Made by a program: the position numbers and the translations under genes
From: Mycobacteroides chelonae
GTDB taxonomy: Bacteria; Actinomycetota; Actinomycetes; Mycobacteriales; Mycobacteriaceae
Direction: 5' to 3'
Assembly: GCF_016767715.1 (NCBI RefSeq)
Contig: NZ_CP050145.1
Location: 1,054,001 to 1,118,000, forward strand
DNA: 64,000 nucleotides
Shown: in pieces, positions 16,734-26,129 of the stretch
Layout: every line of letters begins with the position of its first letter
Numbering within the stretch: position 1 is the stretch's first letter
The notes under the pieces: model-generated
What the model saw: only the letters and a program-made list of their open reading frames with translations
Told to the model about the DNA's origin: nothing
The model's database searches: none

Positions 16734-17621
16734 TTAAGAAGTCGACGCCAGGATGCCCTTCAACGTCTCGCGCCCCTCGGAATCCAGCGGCAGTAGCGGG
16801 CGTCTCGGATTGCCGACGGCGCGCCCCTGCAGTTCCAATCCGGCTTTGACGGTTGTCGGCAAGCCGCCGGCGACGATGAACTGCAGCAGCGGCTTGAGTC
16901 CCTTGTAGATCGATGCGGCGTCATCATGGCGCCCGGCGCGTACCGCCTCGTAGAGATCCAGACACGGCTGCGGCGCCAAACACGGTGCAGCGGTGCACCA
17001 TCCGGACGCGCCCGCGTTGAGAGCGTCGAGCACCAGTGGGTTGCTGCCGTTGTAGAAGGGCAGCTGTCCGTCGCTGAGGCGTTGAATGCCGAGCATTCGG
17101 TTGAGGTCGCCCGTCGACTCCTTGACCATGGTGAAGTTGTCGATGTCGCGGAACATCGAGACCAAGAGCTCGGGCCTCATGTCCACGCCGCTGGTGGCGG
17201 GGTTGTTGTAGGCCATCACCGGAATATCGATGGCCGCCGCCACCGAGGCGTAGTGCTGTGCGATCTCGCGGTCGCTGAGCTTCCAGTACGAGACCGGTAG
17301 CACCATCACCGCATCGGCCCCGGCCTGCTGGGCATGCCGGGCTCGCCGAATGGTGTTGGCGGTAGTCAGATCCGAGGCGCCGACGATGACGGGCACCCTC
17401 TTGTTGACAGCGGCTACGGTGGTGTCGACCACGGCGTCGAATTCGCGCTCCTCGAGATAGGCGGATTCGCCGGTGCTGCCCAATGGCGCGATGGCGTGGA
17501 CCCCGTCCTCGACGAGCCGGGACACCAGTTCGGCGAGCCGATCGGTGTCCACGGTGTCATCGGGGAAGAAGGGGGTGACGGGGTAGGCGATGATTCCGTG
17601 AAACTGTGGCGTGGATGTCAT
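16734..17621 (-). CDS. Dihydrodipicolinate synthase-family aldolase
   Basis: 295-residue TIM-barrel class I aldolase. The nucleophile-binding motif is PLGSTGES, the catalytic Tyr is in [11 protein letters not shown] and the Schiff-base Lys in FTMVKEST. It is unlikely to be the lysine-pathway DapA, because it is paired by overlapping stop and start codons (ATGA at 17618-17621) with a class II aldolase-like gene. The pair faces an XRE-cupin regulator and probably handles a keto- or hydroxy-acid. The substrate is not known. Confidence 0.85.
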   Translation of the reverse strand: MTSTPQFHGIIAYPVTPFFPDDTVDTDRLAELVSRLVEDGVHAIAPLGSTGESAYLEEREFDAVVDTTVAAVNKRVPVIVGASDLTTANTIRRARHAQQAGADAVMVLPVSYWKLSDREIAQHYASVAAAIDIPVMAYNNPATSGVDMRPELLVSMFRDIDNFTMVKESTGDLNRMLGIQRLSDGQLPFYNGSNPLVLDALNAGASGWCTAAPCLAPQPCLDLYEAVRAGRHDDAASIYKGLKPLLQFIVAGGLPTTVKAGLELQGRAVGNPRRPLLPLDSEGRETLKGILASTS

Positions 17622-18409
17622 GCGGTCTTCCTCAGGGTCGCAGGGTGATTGGCGAGCGCGGTACGGGCGTAGTAGGCAAAGTTGGCGACGCTACGCCGGG
17701 GGGTGAGCGTCCAGTCGTGGGCCTCGCGGGCCAGCCGATCGGGCAGAGGGGCAATGGTTCCCGCTGCCATGGCGGCGAGCTGCAGCTTGGCGCCCCTCTC
17801 GATCAGCACTGCCAGCGAGCAGGATTCTTCGACGGAGGCGCCGGCGACGACATGGCCGTGGTGGGCGAGCAGTATCGCCTTCTTGTCTCCCAGCGCGGCC
17901 GAGATGATCTCGCCCTCTTCGTTTCCGACGGGCACGCCCGGCCAGTCGGGTAGGAAGGCGCAATCGTCATACAGTGGGGCTATATCCATCTGCGACACCA
18001 CCAGCGGTGTCTCCAGCATGGACAGCGCCGCAACATGGAACGGGTGAGTGTGCACGATGCACTGCACGTCGGGGCGGGCCCGGTAGATCCAGCTATGGAA
18101 ACGGTTGGCAGGGTTGGCCATTCCGGATCCTTCGAGAACGTTGAGATCCTCGTCGACCAGTAGCAGGTTCTCCTCGGTGATTTCGTCGAATCCAAGTCCG
18201 AGCCGCTGGGTGTAGAAGGTGCCGGGTTCTTCGGCGCGCGCGGTGATCTGTCCGGCGAGGCCGGAATCATGCCCGCGATCGAACAGTGCGCGGCAGGTGA
18301 GTGCGACCTTCTGCCGTGTGGTCCATTCCGAGTCGGAGAAGTGCGTCTCCATGCTGCGCTCGGCGCGATTCATCAGAGCCGACTTGGTGTCCTGAAGTGT
18401 GGTGGCCAT
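17618..18409 (-). CDS. Class II aldolase/adducin family protein
   Basis: 263 residues. The metal-binding His pairs are seen in CIVHTHPFHVAAL and LLAHHGHVVAG, as in fuculose/ribulose-phosphate aldolases and related decarboxylases. The start is the ATG at 18409 with GGAG ten bases upstream; the frame is open to 18460 through an operator palindrome. First gene of a two-gene operon with the DapA-like aldolase. Divergent from a cupin-containing regulator that likely senses the pathway compound. Confidence 0.85.
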   Translation of the reverse strand: MATTLQDTKSALMNRAERSMETHFSDSEWTTRQKVALTCRALFDRGHDSGLAGQITARAEEPGTFYTQRLGLGFDEITEENLLLVDEDLNVLEGSGMANPANRFHSWIYRARPDVQCIVHTHPFHVAALSMLETPLVVSQMDIAPLYDDCAFLPDWPGVPVGNEEGEIISAALGDKKAILLAHHGHVVAGASVEESCSLAVLIERGAKLQLAAMAAGTIAPLPDRLAREAHDWTLTPRRSVANFAYYARTALANHPATLRKTA

Positions 18410-18450
18410 TTTCCGTGCTCCTTTCTGGTCTCGGGCTGTTCGACCACCAC

Positions 18451-18473
18451 CATATGACACAAAGTGTCATATG
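18451..18473. promoter_or_regulatory. Perfect palindrome between aldolase operon and XRE regulator
   Basis: CATATGACAC at 18451-18460 and GTGTCATATG at 18464-18473 are exact complements around AAA. The site lies 41 bases upstream of the aldolase start and 65 bases upstream of the regulator start, well placed as an operator for the XRE-cupin protein. Confidence 0.65.
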
Positions 18474-18538
18474 GTCAACAGTGTTGTATCGGGTTTGTCA
18501 TCGGTGGCGAATAGGAACCTTCGTGTCACACTGGCCCC

Positions 18539-19048
18539 ATGACATCGCTGGTTCGTGCGCTGCGCCGGGAACGTGGCCTGACCTTGGAAGAGCTGGGCAG
18601 CCGCACCGGTCTGACCAAGAGCTACCTATCGAAGGTTGAGCGAGAGCACAGCACGCCATCGGTATCCGTTGCGATACGCATCGCTCAGGCGCTTGAGGTC
18701 GACGTCAGCCGGCTGTTCACCAATGACGCCCATGAGTCCCGCGTGGTGGTGGATCGCGGCGCGGATGAATGGGATGACAGCAAGTTCCATGCGCTGAGCA
18801 CCGAGATGCTCGGCAAGATCATGACGCCGTTCCTGGCCAGTCCCTCCACGGAGTTCGCCGAACACAGGTCCTCCCACGAGGGCCAGGAGTTCGTGTTCGT
18901 GCACCGCGGGTCGATCGAGTTGCAGTGTGAGGACGTCAGTTATGTCCTCGACGAAGGGGACAGTGCCTACCTCGACGCCACCCGGACCCACCGGATTCGC
19001 CGCATATCCAAGACGCAGGCGCTGGTAGTCATCGTCGCCGCAACCTAG
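18539..19048 (+). CDS. XRE family regulator with C-terminal cupin
   Basis: 169 residues. The N-terminal helix-turn-helix is [20 protein letters not shown] with the usual R-x-H-S-T-P-S-V following, and the C-terminal half is a cupin ([35 protein letters not shown]). This architecture binds a small ligand in the cupin and controls neighbouring catabolic genes. It starts at the ATG at 18539 and is divergent from the class II aldolase/DapA-like operon. Its end overlaps the convergent pgi gene by four bases. Confidence 0.88.
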   Translation: MTSLVRALRRERGLTLEELGSRTGLTKSYLSKVEREHSTPSVSVAIRIAQALEVDVSRLFTNDAHESRVVVDRGADEWDDSKFHALSTEMLGKIMTPFLASPSTEFAEHRSSHEGQEFVFVHRGSIELQCEDVSYVLDEGDSAYLDATRTHRIRRISKTQALVVIVAAT

Positions 19049-20682
19049 CGCGTGCGGCCCCGCGCCTCGCGGTAGTAGCGCACCAGCGCGTCGGTGGAGC
19101 TGTCGGTCTGCTGGGCCGGGGATGCGTCGTCGGTGATGACCGGCAGCAGGGCGATGGCCTGCTTCTTGCCCAGCTCCACACCCCACTGGTCAAAGGAGTC
19201 AATACCCCAGACCGTCCCCGCGGTGAACACCTCGTGCTCGTAGAGCGCGATCAGCTGTCCTACGGTCGAGGGGGTCAGCTTGCTGGCGAGAATGGTTGTG
19301 CTGGGCCGGTTTCCGGGCATCACCTTGTGAGGTACGACATGAGGCGCGGTGCCTTCGGCGGCGATCTCCTCGGCGGTCTTGCCGAAGGCCAGCACCTGCG
19401 TCTGCGCGAAGAAGTTGCTCATCAGCAGGTCGTGCATGCTGCCCGTGCCGTCGGCGGTGGGCAGATCGTCGGTGGGCTCGCTGAAGCCGATGAAGTCGGC
19501 CGGAATCAACCGGGTGCCCTGGTGCAGCAGTTGGTAGAAGGCATGCTGACCGTTGGTTCCGGGCTCGCCCCAATAGATGTCGCCGGTATCGACGGTCACG
19601 GGCGCGCCATCGGCCTTCACCGACTTGCCATTGGATTCCATGGTCAGTTGCTGCAGGTATGCCGCGAAGCGTGCCAGGTCGTTCGAGTAGGGAAGCACTC
19701 CACGCGACTGTGCGCCAAAGAAATTCGAGTACCAAAGACCGATGAGACCCAGCAGTGCTGGCGCATTCTCCGTCAGGGGTGCGGTGCGGAAGTGCTCGTC
19801 AACGGTATGGAACCCGGCCAGGAATTCACCGAATGCCTCACGCCCGATCACCGCCATGACGGACAGGCCGATCGCCGAGTCCACCGAGTAGCGACCGCCG
19901 ACCCAATCCCAGAAGCCGAACATGTTCGCGGTGTCGATTCCGAACTCCGACACCAGCTTCGCATTGGTGGAGACGGCCACGAAGTGCTTGGAGACGGCGT
20001 CCTCACCGAGTGCGTCCACGAGCCAGCGCCGTGCCGCCGTCGCGTTGGTGAGCGTCTCCAGCGTCGAGAACGTCTTCGAGGCAATGATGAACAGCGTTGT
20101 CGCCGGGTCCAGGCCGGCGAGTGTGGCCACCAGGTCCGCGGGGTCGACATTGGAGACGAAGTGCGCCGAGATCCCGGCGTCGGCATAGTGTCGCAGTGCC
20201 TGGTAGACCATCACCGGCCCCAGGTCCGAACCGCCGATCCCGATGTTGACGACGGCGGTGATGCGCTGCCCGGTAGCCCCGGCCCACTCGCCGCTGCGCA
20301 CCCGGTCGGTGAAGTCGCCCATGGCATCGAGCACCTGATGTACATCGGCGACAACGTCCTGCCCGTCGACCACCAGCTGCGCGTCGCGCGGCAGGCGCAG
20401 CGCCGTGTGCAGGACCGCGCGGTCTTCGGAAGTGTTGATATGCGCACCGGCGAACATCGCATCGCGGCGCCCCTCGAGATCGGCCGCTTTGGCCAAATCG
20501 ATTAACAGTGCAAGGGTTTCGCGAGTCAGGCGGTGCTTGCTGTAATCGATGTACAGGTCACCGACCGTCACAGTCAGGTCGCTTCCCCGGGTCGGGTCGT
20601 CGGCGAAGAACTCTCGAAGGTGGGTGGAGGCGATCTGCTTGTGATGAGTTTCCAGTGCCTGCCACGCCGCTGCGAGTGTCAT
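19045..20682 (-). CDS. pgi: Glucose-6-phosphate isomerase
   Basis: 545 residues, normal length. Interconverts glucose 6-phosphate and fructose 6-phosphate in glycolysis and gluconeogenesis. Family signatures are present: [25 protein letters not shown], and the second signature [19 protein letters not shown], plus QWGVELGK near the end. Orthologue by synteny of M. tuberculosis Rv0946c. It lies 42 bases downstream of the Thr-rich membrane protein gene on the same strand. Confidence 0.97.
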   Translation of the reverse strand: MTLAAAWQALETHHKQIASTHLREFFADDPTRGSDLTVTVGDLYIDYSKHRLTRETLALLIDLAKAADLEGRRDAMFAGAHINTSEDRAVLHTALRLPRDAQLVVDGQDVVADVHQVLDAMGDFTDRVRSGEWAGATGQRITAVVNIGIGGSDLGPVMVYQALRHYADAGISAHFVSNVDPADLVATLAGLDPATTLFIIASKTFSTLETLTNATAARRWLVDALGEDAVSKHFVAVSTNAKLVSEFGIDTANMFGFWDWVGGRYSVDSAIGLSVMAVIGREAFGEFLAGFHTVDEHFRTAPLTENAPALLGLIGLWYSNFFGAQSRGVLPYSNDLARFAAYLQQLTMESNGKSVKADGAPVTVDTGDIYWGEPGTNGQHAFYQLLHQGTRLIPADFIGFSEPTDDLPTADGTGSMHDLLMSNFFAQTQVLAFGKTAEEIAAEGTAPHVVPHKVMPGNRPSTTILASKLTPSTVGQLIALYEHEVFTAGTVWGIDSFDQWGVELGKKQAIALLPVITDDASPAQQTDSSTDALVRYYREARGRTR

Positions 20683-20724
20683 GCGACCGAGCCTAGTAGT
20701 GGGGCTGAGACGGCGCAGTGCTGC

Positions 20725-21564
20725 CTATTGGTTGGCGCAGGTCACCCATCGACTGCTGATCCGGGCGAACCCGGCGATACCGGTCTTGGTCTCGGTCTTC
20801 CCGCCAGCCGACGCGGTAATGGTCACACGAGAGGAGGCGGTATCGCCGTTCACGACCGTCTTTTCCACCTTGTCCACGTTGATCTTCAGATCATCGGGCT
20901 GGCCTTGGAGGTCCTCGTCGGTGATCTTCACGCAGGACAGGGCGTTGAGCACGTCGAGATCCTTGGCGCCCAGCGCGGCGTAGAACGCCTTCAGGACGTT
21001 CGTCAGCTCACGCTCCTCCTCCTTGGTGCCCTCGCGCGGCACCGACGACGTGGTGGGGCCCGGTACCGAGATGCTGGTGGTGGCCGTCCCCGTGCTCGTC
21101 GTTGCGGTGGCAGTGGTCGTCGTGGCAGAGCTTGAGGCTGCGCCGCTGGTAGTCGTGCTGGGGGAACTGGTGGTGACGCTGCTCGTGCGGGTCCGCGACT
21201 TCGTCGTGGTCTTCGTCGTGCTGGTGCTGGGTGCCGCAGGGTTCACCAGCGGGACACCGAGCTTGACGGTCGGTCGGGACTGGGGCGTGTCCTCGATGGT
21301 CCGGTTGTTCTCGACCCAGAGACCCGCCGCAACCGCCGTCACCGCGGCAAGGCAGACCGCCAGTACCCCGATGACAATCTTGGTGGCATGCCTGGCGACG
21401 AACCGGCGCGTGGGCGTTGGCTCGGCGGCCACGGCCGCCTCCAGCTCGTAGTCCACCGGCTCACGGTCAGCATCCCCGGCCGGGCCGTCCTCTGGGATGG
21501 GTTTGTCCGCGGCGACGTCGTCCGCGGCATCAGGCTTGTCCGCACCCTTGTCTTGGTCGCTCAA
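20725..21564 (-). CDS. Single-pass membrane protein with Thr/Ser-rich linker
   Basis: 279 residues: an acidic cytoplasmic N-terminus of about 75 residues, one transmembrane helix (IVIGVLAVCLAAVTAVAAGLW), a long Thr/Ser-rich linker of about 100 residues, and a C-terminal folded part (LTNVLKAFYAALGAKDLDVLNALSC) resembling the NTF2-like/DUF4878 domains of mycobacterial exported proteins. The start is TTG 21564, supported by GGAGGG six bases upstream. The function is not known. The linker probably crosses the cell wall. Confidence 0.75.
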   Translation of the reverse strand: MSDQDKGADKPDAADDVAADKPIPEDGPAGDADREPVDYELEAAVAAEPTPTRRFVARHATKIVIGVLAVCLAAVTAVAAGLWVENNRTIEDTPQSRPTVKLGVPLVNPAAPSTSTTKTTTKSRTRTSSVTTSSPSTTTSGAASSSATTTTATATTSTGTATTSISVPGPTTSSVPREGTKEEERELTNVLKAFYAALGAKDLDVLNALSCVKITDEDLQGQPDDLKINVDKVEKTVVNGDTASSRVTITASAGGKTETKTGIAGFARISSRWVTCANQ

Positions 21565-21597
21565 CGGATCCCTCCCTCATCGCCGATCCCCGCCGGA

Positions 21598-21888
21598 TCA
21601 GTGTCCCAATCTGCCGCGACCCAGACGCAGCAGCAGCATGGCCAGAGTATGGCCTTCCTGGCCCAGTTCGCTGAAGCGCTCGAGAACCTTCATCTCGCGG
21701 CTGTGCACAAGGCGCGGGCCACCCGATGCCATCCGGGCCTTGCCGATTTCGCGGGAGACCTCGGTGCGGCGCTTGATCGCGGCGAGGATCTCCGCGTCGA
21801 GCCGGTCGATCTCCTTGCGCAGCTCATCGATGTCCGGCACGGACTCGGCAGCGTTGTTGGCGGCGTTCTCGGTCATTTGAGTAGTCAT
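21598..21888 (-). CDS. aroQ: Chorismate mutase (AroQ-delta)
   Basis: 96 residues, all-helical. Converts chorismate to prephenate for phenylalanine and tyrosine synthesis. The AroQ pattern is seen: IDELRKEIDRLDAEILAAIKRR (in the first helix), REIGKARM with catalytic Arg/Lys, and a C-terminal helix ending in LGRGRLGH. Orthologue by synteny of Rv0948c, which has low activity alone and is activated by DAHP synthase AroG. Starts at ATG 21888. A pair of strong hairpins lies in the 260-base leader, which may regulate it. Confidence 0.9.
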   Translation of the reverse strand: MTTQMTENAANNAAESVPDIDELRKEIDRLDAEILAAIKRRTEVSREIGKARMASGGPRLVHSREMKVLERFSELGQEGHTLAMLLLRLGRGRLGH

Positions 21889-21958
21889 TCTGTCTCACAC
21901 TTTCTCTTGGAGCGGTTCGATCCGCAATGCCGCCCCGGAATCCGGCCTCACAAGAGAG

Positions 21959-22031
21959 GAGCCCCGTAGTCCGGTAGCGGACTGCGGGGCTCGTGAATCG
22001 GCTAGACCACGGGCACCGGAGTCCGGTACCC
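21959..22031. promoter_or_regulatory. Two stem-loops in the aroQ/uvrD1 intergenic region
   Basis: A long hairpin at 21959-21992 (arms GAGCCCCG and CGGGGCTC, with an inner TAGTCCG/CGGACTG pairing) and a second at 22011-22031 (GGGCACCGGA/TCCGGTACCC). Both share the TCCGGTA/TACCGGA segment, so they could pair with each other instead. They lie between divergent start codons, nearer aroQ, and could form an attenuator-like leader. Confidence 0.4.
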
Positions 22032-22150
22032 GTAAAAAAATCGCTCGTGGTGGTCAAGCACATCAAAGAGTGTAGCTGACATGCGACGAACGCCGATGCG
22101 AAGAGCATCAGGCCAAGATTGTCCCTCGTCAGCGGTAAGTTAGATCGGTC

Positions 22151-24604
22151 ATGGCTACACCTGATTCTCTTCGCTCCAGCGGTTCATCGGCCCTTCCCGA
22201 GCCCGCGCTCTTCGACATGCCCAGCGACTCGAGCTCGCACAGCGACGCCTTACTCGACGGCCTGAACCCGCAGCAGCGGGCCGCCGTCGCACACCAGGGG
22301 TCGCCGCTGCTGATCGTCGCTGGCGCCGGGTCCGGGAAGACCGCGGTGTTGACCCGTCGCATCGCTTACCTCCTGGCCGAGCGCGACGTGAGCCCAGGAC
22401 AGATCCTGGCCATCACCTTCACCAACAAGGCCGCCGCCGAGATGCGTGAGCGCGTGGCGAACCTCGTGGGCCGACGTGCCAACTCCATGTGGGTCTCGAC
22501 CTTCCACTCCAGCTGCGTGCGCATCCTGCGGAACCAGGCTTCTCTGCTGCCCGGACTGAACTCCAACTTCTCGATCTACGACTCCGATGACTCCCGGCGA
22601 CTGCTGCAGATGATCGGGCGCGATATGAGCCTGGACATCAAGCGCTACTCACCACGCCTGCTGGCCACCGCCATCTCCAACCTGAAGAACGAGCTCATCT
22701 CGCCGGAGCAGGCGGTGGCCAACCTCAGCATCGACGACGATGCCGGTGAGCTGCGCCGAATCGTCGCCGACGTGTACGGCGAATATCAGCGGCGCCTGCG
22801 TGCGGCCAATGCCCTGGACTTCGACGACCTCATCGGTGAAACCGTGGCCGTGCTGCAGCAGTTCCCGCAGATCGCGCAGTTCTACCGCCGCAAGTTCCGG
22901 CACATCCTGGTTGACGAGTACCAGGACACCAACCACGCCCAGTACGTGTTGGTCCGCGAACTAGTGGGTGCTCACGTGGACCGCACGGTTGATCCGGACA
23001 GCCCGGAACCAGCGGAGCTGTGCGTGGTGGGCGACGCCGACCAGTCCATCTACGCGTTCCGAGGTGCCACAATTCGCAACATCGAGGAATTCGAGCGCGA
23101 CTACCCCAACGCGAAAACCATTCTGCTGGAACAGAACTATCGATCCACGCAGAACATATTGAGTGCTGCCAACGCTGTTATCGCCAAGAATACCAACCGC
23201 AGAGAGAAGCGGTTGTGGACTGATTCCGGTGAGGGCGAGCTGATCGTGGGCTACGTCGCGGACAACGAACACGACGAGGCGTCGTTCATCGCCCGGGAGA
23301 TCGACGGACTTTTCGATCGCAGCGACGCCAACTACGGCGACGTCGCGGTGTTCTATCGCACCAACAACAACTCCCGGTCACTTGAAGAGATTTTCATTCG
23401 AACCGGAATTCCGTACAAAGTCGTTGGGGGAGTGCGGTTCTACGAGCGTAAGGAAATCCGCGACATCGTCGCGTACCTACGAGTGCTGACCAATCCGGGT
23501 GATGCGGTGAGCCTGCGGAGAATCCTCAACACCCCGCGCCGGGGTATCGGTGATCGGGCCGAGGCGTGCGTGGCAGTGCATGCCGAAACCGCGGGCATCG
23601 GTTTCGGAGAAGCGCTCGCAGACGCCGCGGCAGGCAAGGTCGCGATGCTGAACTCTCGCTCCGAGAAGGCAATTGCCGCCTTCATGGACATGCTCGACGA
23701 GATTCGCGCCACGTTGCGCACTGACCCTGGGGCATTGCCCGATATCGGCGATGTGGTTGACGCCGTGCTCAACCACACCGGATATCGATATGAGCTGGAG
23801 AACAGCAGCGACCCGCAAGAGTTGGCGCGACTCGACAACCTCAATGAATTGGTCAGTGTTGCACACGAATTCAGTGCTGATGCGGCCAACGCCCAGGCGG
23901 CCGGCGAGGATCTGCCGGTCGACGACGAGGATGTCGGTGCGCCCCCGGGAAGCCTGGAGGCGTTCCTGGAACGGGTGTCGCTGGTGGCCGATGCCGACGA
24001 GCTGCCCGAATCCACCGCCGGTGTGGTCACGATGATGACCCTGCACACGGCCAAGGGGCTGGAGTTCCCGGTGGTCTTCGTGACCGGCTGGGAAGACGGC
24101 ATGTTCCCGCACATGCGTGCCCTGGGAGATCCTGTAGAGCTGGCCGAGGAACGCAGGCTTGCCTACGTCGGGATCACGCGCGCCCGCCAGCGTCTGTATC
24201 TGAGCCGGGCCAAGGTGCGTTCATCGTGGGGGCAGCCCATGATGAACCCGGAATCGCGCTTCCTGCAAGAGATTCCACAAGACCTGATCGACTGGCGGCG
24301 CACCGATCCGCTGCCTGGCCGTATCGCGACGGGCTCCGGAAGCTACGGCGGCGGTGGCTACGGGTCTAGCGGATCACGCGGAGGATTTGGCGGTGGCGGC
24401 GGTTCGTTGGGCGCTCCCTCCAAGAAGCGCACCAAGCCGCTGCTGGTGCTGGAGCCCGGCGATCGCGTGAGTCATGACAAGTACGGGCTGGGCAAGGTCA
24501 TGGAGGTCACCGGTGTCGGCGAGAGTGCCACATCGCTTATCGACTTCGGCAGTGACGGACGTGTGAAGCTGATGCACAACTTCGCGCCCGTCCAGAAGCT
24601 CTAG
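22151..24604 (+). CDS. uvrD1: UvrD1/PcrA superfamily 1A DNA helicase
   Basis: 817 residues. 3'-5' helicase for nucleotide-excision repair and replication restart. The helicase motifs are in order: Q-motif LNPQQRAAV, motif I AGAGSGKTAVLTRR, motif II VDEYQDTN, motif III VGDADQSIYAFRGA, motif IV LEQNYRST, motif V TLHTAKGLEFPVVF, motif VI YVGITRARQRL. The C-terminus ends with a Gly-rich linker and a Tudor-like domain (LEPGDRVSHDKYGLGKV), which in mycobacterial UvrD1 binds Ku and RNA polymerase. Orthologue by synteny of Rv0949. Followed by a strong bidirectional terminator. Confidence 0.96.
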   Translation: MATPDSLRSSGSSALPEPALFDMPSDSSSHSDALLDGLNPQQRAAVAHQGSPLLIVAGAGSGKTAVLTRRIAYLLAERDVSPGQILAITFTNKAAAEMRERVANLVGRRANSMWVSTFHSSCVRILRNQASLLPGLNSNFSIYDSDDSRRLLQMIGRDMSLDIKRYSPRLLATAISNLKNELISPEQAVANLSIDDDAGELRRIVADVYGEYQRRLRAANALDFDDLIGETVAVLQQFPQIAQFYRRKFRHILVDEYQDTNHAQYVLVRELVGAHVDRTVDPDSPEPAELCVVGDADQSIYAFRGATIRNIEEFERDYPNAKTILLEQNYRSTQNILSAANAVIAKNTNRREKRLWTDSGEGELIVGYVADNEHDEASFIAREIDGLFDRSDANYGDVAVFYRTNNNSRSLEEIFIRTGIPYKVVGGVRFYERKEIRDIVAYLRVLTNPGDAVSLRRILNTPRRGIGDRAEACVAVHAETAGIGFGEALADAAAGKVAMLNSRSEKAIAAFMDMLDEIRATLRTDPGALPDIGDVVDAVLNHTGYRYELENSSDPQELARLDNLNELVSVAHEFSADAANAQAAGEDLPVDDEDVGAPPGSLEAFLERVSLVADADELPESTAGVVTMMTLHTAKGLEFPVVFVTGWEDGMFPHMRALGDPVELAEERRLAYVGITRARQRLYLSRAKVRSSWGQPMMNPESRFLQEIPQDLIDWRRTDPLPGRIATGSGSYGGGGYGSSGSRGGFGGGGGSLGAPSKKRTKPLLVLEPGDRVSHDKYGLGKVMEVTGVGESATSLIDFGSDGRVKLMHNFAPVQKL

Positions 24605-24610
24605 AACAAA

Positions 24611-24648
24611 AACACCGGGCGTGAGCCTCGATGCTCACACCCGGTGTT
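24611..24648. terminator. Bidirectional hairpin terminator
   Basis: AACACCGGGCGTGAGC at 24611-24626 pairs with GCTCACACCCGGTGTT at 24633-24648 with one mismatch. It lies seven bases after the uvrD1 stop and twelve before the end of the convergent peptidase gene. Confidence 0.75.
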
Positions 24649-24660
24649 GAAAGCCGTGTA

Positions 24661-25707
24661 TCAGTCGCCGAAGCGGCTGAAGGTGATGCCCTTGTTGGCC
24701 AGCCAGCCCTGCGGGTCGATGCGCTGCGAACCACCCAGCAGCACTTCGAAATGCAGGTGCGGGCCGGTGGAGTTGCCGCGGTTACCGATGGTGGCGATGC
24801 GATCGCCCGCCATCACGCGCTGACCCACCGATACTTCCCACGTGTTGATGTGGCCGTACAGGGTCACAGTGCCGTCCGAGTGGCGGATCTTGACCCAGGC
24901 GCCGTAACCGGCGGTCGGGCCCGTCGCGATGACGACGCCGTCGGCTGCGGCCACGATCGGCGTGCCGATGCTGTTGGCGATATCGATGCCGCCGTGCAGC
25001 GCACCCCAGCGGTATCCGAATCCGGAGGTGAAGGTTCCGTTGGTCGGCATCACGAAGCGCGGAGCCAGCAGACGCTTCTCGCGGTCCGCCCGCTCGGAAG
25101 CGAAGGCGGTGGCCTTCGCCAGCTGCTCATCGGTGACCGAGGCGTCGGTGGCCAGCGGAGCGGAGATCAACTGCGGTCCGTGGGCGGCCATCACCGCTGC
25201 GGAGCTACCCAGCGCGAGGCTGTGGTGATCGGCGGCCGTCGCGGCATCGTGCTCGCTGAGCGCGGTGTATCCGGCGGCGGCAGCGGCACCGGCGGCCATG
25301 GCCGCCAGGGCGATGCGTGTCTTGCCTACCTGGCCGATCTCGCGGCGGCGGTGCACGCCTCCGCTGCTGATCCGGGGCAGCTTGTCGGTGGGGGTGTCAC
25401 GGGGGTCTCTGGTGCGTGCGGCAGAGGCGGCGAACCAGTCCGCGGTGGCCTCGATGGAGGCGCGAATCCGATCGGACTCGTCGGTGTCTTCTTCCCAGTC
25501 CTGCTCGATCTGATCGAGAGCGGTCTGTTGCTCGGCCTCGGCGCCCTCTTCAGGAGCGTCCTCGTAGACGTCGTAGTCCTCGAGCTCTGGGCGCTCTAGC
25601 GCGTCACTCAGGCCGAACTCGTCGATCGGCACGATGTTGGTGATCTCGTTCTCGGTCGGTGCCGTGCTCCGACCACCACGCGTGCGTGTCGTTCGATGCT
25701 GTGTCAA
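24661..25707 (-). CDS. M23 family peptidase (LytM-type) with membrane anchor
   Basis: About 348 residues. The cytoplasmic N-terminal part is acidic, followed by a hydrophobic segment (RIALAAMAAGAAAAAGYTALS) and a C-terminal LytM domain with the zinc-site signatures FGYRWGALHGGIDIAN and GPHLHFEVLLGG. Likely hydrolyses peptidoglycan cross-bridges or, with other residues, activates amidases. The open frame starts at TTG 25752 but without a ribosome site; I prefer TTG 25707, with AGGG just upstream, and hold this loosely. Orthologue by synteny of Rv0950c. Divergent from sucC across about 420 bases. Confidence 0.88.
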   Translation of the reverse strand: MTQHRTTRTRGGRSTAPTENEITNIVPIDEFGLSDALERPELEDYDVYEDAPEEGAEAEQQTALDQIEQDWEEDTDESDRIRASIEATADWFAASAARTRDPRDTPTDKLPRISSGGVHRRREIGQVGKTRIALAAMAAGAAAAAGYTALSEHDAATAADHHSLALGSSAAVMAAHGPQLISAPLATDASVTDEQLAKATAFASERADREKRLLAPRFVMPTNGTFTSGFGYRWGALHGGIDIANSIGTPIVAAADGVVIATGPTAGYGAWVKIRHSDGTVTLYGHINTWEVSVGQRVMAGDRIATIGNRGNSTGPHLHFEVLLGGSQRIDPQGWLANKGITFSRFGD

Positions 25708-26129
25708 AACCCTGCCAGTCTTCCGTTCGGCGTCACGACCTAGCGTGACCAAAACGTGATCTAACCCAAGAGAAGGTAACGGTTGGGCAAGGGGAGTCGC
25801 AACTCAATGCGTGGAAACGCATATAAATGTGACTTGTGTCACGAAGTCGCTGATAGGGCTCCCGAGCCCGGGCATCGTTGCCGAATCTCGCCGGGGCTAC
25901 CTCACCACAGATCACGGCCGTATGGCGAGCCCTCGTGACCGAACTGAAACCGGTTACAGATGCGTTCGAGTCCTGCCAGCGGGTGGCCAGCGGGTGAATT
26001 CTGCGGGTGACCAGGTGGTGAATTCGGCCACTTACTCAGAAGTAGTGAGGGGCCTCGCTGTGGCCTTGGCTACAGTCCCTAGTGCAATAGTGCCGACCCG
26101 ACGTTCGACGAGGAAGATGGGCTAGCTAG
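25708..26129. other. Intergenic region between M23 peptidase and sucC
   Basis: About 420 bases without a supported gene. It holds a CRP-like site at 25828-25843, and GGTGAATTC occurs twice (25993-26001 and 26017-26025) in a short G-rich repeat. The sucC promoter must lie here; I cannot place its -10 box with confidence. Confidence 0.5.
25828..25843. promoter_or_regulatory. CRP-like site upstream of the M23 peptidase
   Basis: TGTGACTTGTGTCACG matches TGTGA-N6-TCACA except for the last base. It is about 120 bases upstream of the peptidase start and nearly 290 upstream of sucC. Confidence 0.45.

Noticed and set aside
21824..22108. Possible leader peptide for aroQ attenuation (a frame with Phe-Phe, Trp and Tyr codons)
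   Set aside because: The frame does not stop before the hairpins, runs into aroQ in another phase, and has no clustered Phe or Tyr codons, so a classical ribosome-mediated attenuator is not supported.
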